DNA from: a virus
IMG/VR virus record: IMGVR_UViG_3300030389_002376
Location: 5,518 to 29,814 of that record
Reading direction: 5' to 3' (one strand)
Length of the DNA stretch: 24,297 bases
Under the pieces are notes generated by a model that worked only from the letters and a program-made list of their open reading frames with translations, was not told the DNA's origin and did not search any database. A program made the translations under genes and the position numbers. Positions 20,492-24,297 of this stretch are shown here, one piece after another (position 1 is the stretch's first letter; the number at the start of each line of letters is the position of its first letter).

Positions 20492-23400
20492 ATGGCTACT
20501 CTAAGCCTAGACGATCCAAGATTTCAACCTTTAACTCCTGAAGAAGAGGAGAGAAGAAAGAAACAGAAAAAGATCACAGAGGAAAACAAGCAAGATATTA
20601 TCAAAGCAGGTTTTGACGAAACAGATATAGAATTAGAAAGCATAGAAGCCAATAACGAAGTATCAGGTGCCACTGCATTTGCAGCAGGTCTAGCATCTGG
20701 TGTTATTAAAGTTGGTGAGGGTGTCGTATCTCTAGGTGCAGAATTAATTGATTTAGGAGCAGATACAAATACAGCAGCATCAGTTGAACAATTTTTTGAT
20801 ACATTAAATCCATTCGAAGAGATAGCAGAAAAGAGAGCTGTGGGTAGACTTACAGAGGCTTTAATTCAAATAGGTGTACCAGGTGGTGCTGGTGCAAAAG
20901 CGGCCACTATGGCTGCCAAAGCATTAAAAGCAAAAAGAGCTGGTAAGTATCTAGATTATAAAAAAGCAAATGTAAAAAAGGGTACAGCTAAAGCAAAAAA
21001 ATTAAATGAATTATCTGGTAAACAAAGATTCGCTGCGATTGTTGCAGGAGGTGCAGCGGGCGAAACATTAGTTGCTGATGTAGAAAGAATTGGAACAATA
21101 GGAGATGTTTTTGAAACAGATTTTGGACTTATACAACAATTAGATAGAGATATAAGTGAGGACCCTTCAGATGATGCTGCAAGAAAACTTATGAATAGAG
21201 TTAAGTTTGGTGGTGAATCTATATTATTAACACCATTTGTTTATGGTGTAGGTGCTGGTGCTAAAGCTTTGGCTAAAAGAGGAAAAGAACTTGCATATAG
21301 TAGTTCTAGAATAGAGAGAGGTTTGGATAAATTAGCTTCTATATTTAGATTTAGAGGAACTAAACCAGAGCAGATTGCAACTGCTAAACAAAAACAAAAA
21401 GCAAGAGGCATGAGAGATACTAATTTTGCAGAAGAACAAGTGTTCAGAATAGATAAAGAGATAGACAAAGTATTTCCTGAATACAGAAAATTTTTTAATG
21501 CTTCTTCTAATGAAGAAAGAAAAAAATTTTTAAAACTGTTAGATGATACTTTATTTGAAGGTGATTTAACAAAACCTTTAGATGCAAAATTTAAAAAGGA
21601 TGTATTGACCACTGTTATAAAAAGAATGGGTAAAGATGAGGGAGCTGTTACTGGCAACAAGATTATAGATATATTAGATAAAACAAGAAAAGAATTTAAT
21701 AATCTATTAGAAGTAACAGCAGCTGGACCAGGGGCAAAGGTAGATCTACCTCCAGGTGTCACTAAAGATCTTAGAAAGATCATGGGTAATAGAGTTAAAA
21801 ATTATATTGGTAATACATTTGAAATATTTGAAGATGCAGAGTCTGGTTTCTTTCAAAAATATAAACCAACAAAAGATGCTGTAAAAAATGCAACGGCGTT
21901 ATTTAAAAGATATGCAGCTAAAAATAAAAACCCCATTACAGATTTAGAAGCGGAGGGTATGGTTAATGATATTATAAAACAGGTTAGAAAGATGGATCCA
22001 TCTAAAGATACTCTACCAACTTTTATGTATCAAGATTTATCTAAACTTGCAGATGATGCATTTGGTTTAAAAACATTTGCACAGACTTTAACAAAAAATC
22101 TACCTGGTGGTAAAAAAGAAATACAGGTTATAGGTAAAGGATCTAAAATATTTAGAGAATTATTTGGTGAGATAAATGATGTAAGACACTCTATCTTTGA
22201 AGGTACAAATAGATTGTCTGCAATAGCTAGAAAAAATCAATTATTTGATGAGATACTAGATGTGGATGATGCTATGAAAGCAGCTGTAAAATCAGATACG
22301 CCACTTGGACAAAGGGGATTCTTTCACGATAGTCCACTTTCTGCAAAGAGAGCGTTTGGTCCCGAAGCAGATATTGTAAAAATGGATCCTTATGTAAAAG
22401 AATATTTTAAAGATGGTGTGTTGGTAAATAGATTATCTAATACGTATACTACAAGAGAGATAGCAGAAGGGTTTACAAATGTATCTAAAATACAAGATTT
22501 TATGAGAGGAGATACAGGTGGTGCGTTAGGTAAAACTTTTTCTGCAGCATGGAGATATGGAGTCTTAACACCAAAAGCAGGTGCACAGTATGCTAAAACA
22601 ATTCTATCTATACCCACACATATAAGAAACTTTTTAAGTTCTGCAGCATTTTCTATTGCAAACGGTGCAATACTTTCTGATCCAAGAGTTTTTGCAAGAG
22701 CAATGAAAAATGCATTTGGCACTGTACAGGTAGGTGGACCAAGAAAAGAAGTATCTCAAAAAAAATATCAAGAATATTTAGAATTAGGTATTGTAAACAC
22801 AAACGTAAGGCTTGGAGATCTTCGTAATCTAATGAAAGATATCAGATTTGGTGAGGGTAATATCGCAACTGACAGTGTATTAAAACCAATGTTAGAAACT
22901 TTGGGTAAAAGAACATCGAGAGGTGTCAAGAAAGCTGGTAAGTTTATGCAAGACTTATATGTGGCTGAAGATGATATCTGGAAGATTGTAAACTACGAAA
23001 CACAATTGATAAAAAGAGGAGACTTGTACAGAAAAGCAGGTATCAAAATATCTGACGATGCACTTAAAAGAGAGGTAGCAGAGATTGTACAGGATACTGT
23101 TCCAAACTACGCAAAGGTTGGTGAGTTTGTAAGGGCTATGCGTGTGTCTCCACTTGGTAACTTTATGTCCTGGCCATCAGAGGTATTTAGAACAGGTGGT
23201 GGTATATTTAAACAGATAATGAAGGATCTAAGAGATCCGGTAACAGGTAAAATAAATCCAATAACAAGTAAAAACCCTATGAAATCAGAAGGTATGAAAA
23301 GACTTATAGGTACAACATTTGCTATGGGTGTAATTCCATATGGATTAATTAAAGGATCACAAGCAATTTATGGAGTGACACAGGACGAAGCAGATGCTGC

Positions 23401-24297
23401 AAGAGACTTTGTTGCACCATGGTCAAAAAATTCACAATTAATATTTGTTAAAGATCCAGATACAGGAGAGTTATATTATACAGACTGGTCTAAAAATAAT
23501 GTTTACGATACATTATCAAGACCATTTCAAAGTTTACTTACAAATATACAACAGGGTATAGAAGATGAAGAAGTATTATTAAAAGGTTTTATAGAAGGTA
23601 TTGCAAAAGCTGCCGGTGAAACAGCTTCACCTTTTATATCAGAATCTATCTATTCAGAAGCATTTGCAGATATTATGTTAAGAGGTGGTAGAACTAGAGA
23701 AGGTCAAGAGTTGTGGACGGATACAACACCACTTGGTGAACAAATAGAAATTGGAATGAGACATGTAATTAAAACATTAAAACCTACAACTGCACCTTTT
23801 GAAAGAACAATAAAAGGTATAAGAAAAATACCAGGAAAAGGACCAGAGATTTATGAAGTTCCAAAAGAGCTTGCAGGTATCTTTGGTTTTAGATTAGAAA
23901 AAGTTAATCCAGAGAAAGCATTAGGTTTTTATTTATATGATCTTAGACAAGGTCAATCAGAGGCTACTAAACTATTTACTGGTGGTAAATTTGGTGTGTT
24001 ATCTGGTGAACCTAAAACACCAAAAGATGTAATTGAAAGATATTTTGTTGCAAATAAAGATTTGTTCGATGTTAGAAAAAATGCACAAAAACATTTATTA
24101 AACGCTATAAAATTAGGTGTTAATCCAAACAAACTAGAAGATATATTTGAAAAAAGAGGTATACCAAAAGGATTACTAGATAGTTTATTATCTGGTGAGT
24201 TTAAACCTTTCTTTCCATCAGAAAAAATTCAAGAGCGATTTCAAGATATTGCATTTGAAGGTGGACAACCAAATCCATTTGTGGGTGCTGAGAACAC
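20492..24297 (+). CDS. Very large virion/ejection protein, 3' end missing
   Basis: The frame opens at ATG 20492, four bases after the previous stop, with AGGAG at 20481-20485. It stays open to the end of the window, giving at least 1268 residues. The first 45 residues are charged and acidic. Residues about 55-90 are Gly/Ala hydrophobic (ATAFAAGLASGVIKVGEGVV). Long helical, Lys-rich stretches follow, with another hydrophobic segment near residues 935-960 (IGTTFAMGVIPYGLIKGSQAI). I see no lysozyme or transglycosylase signature in the visible part. Such giant proteins end the structural modules of pelagiphage-like phages and are presumed to be injected with the DNA. The function is inferred from size, build and position. 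Confidence 0.8.
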   Translation, partial: MATLSLDDPRFQPLTPEEEERRKKQKKITEENKQDIIKAGFDETDIELESIEANNEVSGATAFAAGLASGVIKVGEGVVSLGAELIDLGADTNTAASVEQFFDTLNPFEEIAEKRAVGRLTEALIQIGVPGGAGAKAATMAAKALKAKRAGKYLDYKKANVKKGTAKAKKLNELSGKQRFAAIVAGGAAGETLVADVERIGTIGDVFETDFGLIQQLDRDISEDPSDDAARKLMNRVKFGGESILLTPFVYGVGAGAKALAKRGKELAYSSSRIERGLDKLASIFRFRGTKPEQIATAKQKQKARGMRDTNFAEEQVFRIDKEIDKVFPEYRKFFNASSNEERKKFLKLLDDTLFEGDLTKPLDAKFKKDVLTTVIKRMGKDEGAVTGNKIIDILDKTRKEFNNLLEVTAAGPGAKVDLPPGVTKDLRKIMGNRVKNYIGNTFEIFEDAESGFFQKYKPTKDAVKNATALFKRYAAKNKNPITDLEAEGMVNDIIKQVRKMDPSKDTLPTFMYQDLSKLADDAFGLKTFAQTLTKNLPGGKKEIQVIGKGSKIFRELFGEINDVRHSIFEGTNRLSAIARKNQLFDEILDVDDAMKAAVKSDTPLGQRGFFHDSPLSAKRAFGPEADIVKMDPYVKEYFKDGVLVNRLSNTYTTREIAEGFTNVSKIQDFMRGDTGGALGKTFSAAWRYGVLTPKAGAQYAKTILSIPTHIRNFLSSAAFSIANGAILSDPRVFARAMKNAFGTVQVGGPRKEVSQKKYQEYLELGIVNTNVRLGDLRNLMKDIRFGEGNIATDSVLKPMLETLGKRTSRGVKKAGKFMQDLYVAEDDIWKIVNYETQLIKRGDLYRKAGIKISDDALKREVAEIVQDTVPNYAKVGEFVRAMRVSPLGNFMSWPSEVFRTGGGIFKQIMKDLRDPVTGKINPITSKNPMKSEGMKRLIGTTFAMGVIPYGLIKGSQAIYGVTQDEADAARDFVAPWSKNSQLIFVKDPDTGELYYTDWSKNNVYDTLSRPFQSLLTNIQQGIEDEEVLLKGFIEGIAKAAGETASPFISESIYSEAFADIMLRGGRTREGQELWTDTTPLGEQIEIGMRHVIKTLKPTTAPFERTIKGIRKIPGKGPEIYEVPKELAGIFGFRLEKVNPEKALGFYLYDLRQGQSEATKLFTGGKFGVLSGEPKTPKDVIERYFVANKDLFDVRKNAQKHLLNAIKLGVNPNKLEDIFEKRGIPKGLLDSLLSGEFKPFFPSEKIQERFQDIAFEGGQPNPFVGAEN

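Noticed and set aside
21241-21783. Reverse-strand open frame of 180 residues
   Set aside because: It lies wholly within the large forward frame, has Leu/Ser-rich shadow composition, and lacks a recognisable domain or ribosome-binding site.
1-24297. tRNA genes, CRISPR arrays, insertion sequences, integrase or attachment sites
   Set aside because: No cloverleaf, spaced direct-repeat array, transposase-like protein or recombinase was recognised. The genes present are virion and modification genes.

Overview
The window reads as the virion-structure region of a tailed bacteriophage with a short, P22-like tail. The DNA is AT-rich, roughly one third G+C by eye, and strongly prefers AGA for arginine. 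Genes are packed tightly, often with TAATG or ATGA stop/start overlaps. Many proteins resemble families I know from uncultured marine phage contigs and phages of SAR11-type (pelagiphage) or cyanobacterial hosts. The best guess is a marine podovirus infecting a low-GC alphaproteobacterium. The host is inferred from style only, because no host gene, integrase, tRNA or replication gene is visible.

Layout. Positions 1-1100 hold the 3' end of a gene and a chain of tiny, overlapping genes for mostly basic proteins. Positions 1037-4547 form the head module: a phage GroES-like co-chaperonin, an acidic coiled-coil scaffold candidate, two small head-associated candidates and a Mu gpT-type major capsid protein, closed by a perfect hairpin. 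Positions 4609-6390 hold small genes, including three beta-rich virion-protein candidates. They also hold the longest non-coding gap (5009-5169), which has potential alternative RNA structures. Positions 6390-8123 carry two head-tail adaptor-like genes flanking a conserved small gene. Positions 8144-11378 carry tail fibre and tail tip candidates, including a protein with repeated Trp-Gly motifs and a tail-collar protein.

Two 2-oxoglutarate/Fe(II) oxygenase genes (11367-12516) lie on the opposite strand, behind their own sigma70-like promoter. The P22 gp10-like nozzle gene follows (12560-14521), then small virion genes, a pair of glycosyltransferase genes (16117-17962), and finally an internal-virion/ejection-type module (18013 to the end). 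That module finishes with a very large open frame that runs out of the window.

How it works together. The window encodes the capsid, its folding helper, the neck, the nozzle, the fibres and the candidate ejection proteins. The enzymes are two oxygenases and two glycosyltransferases. They suggest modification of a virion protein, a host-surface glycan or DNA, but the target is not shown. Promoter-like sequences near the sigma70 consensus (9684-9712 forward and 12582-12555 reverse are the best) suggest host RNA polymerase is used. Two hairpin terminators, one combined terminator/promoter and one start-codon-masking hairpin suggest that individual structural genes are dosed separately.

Nothing here is a clearly new defence or mobile system. 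The most interesting signals are the antisense oxygenase cassette, the shared Trp-Gly motif linking fibre and nozzle proteins, and the RNA-level control elements.
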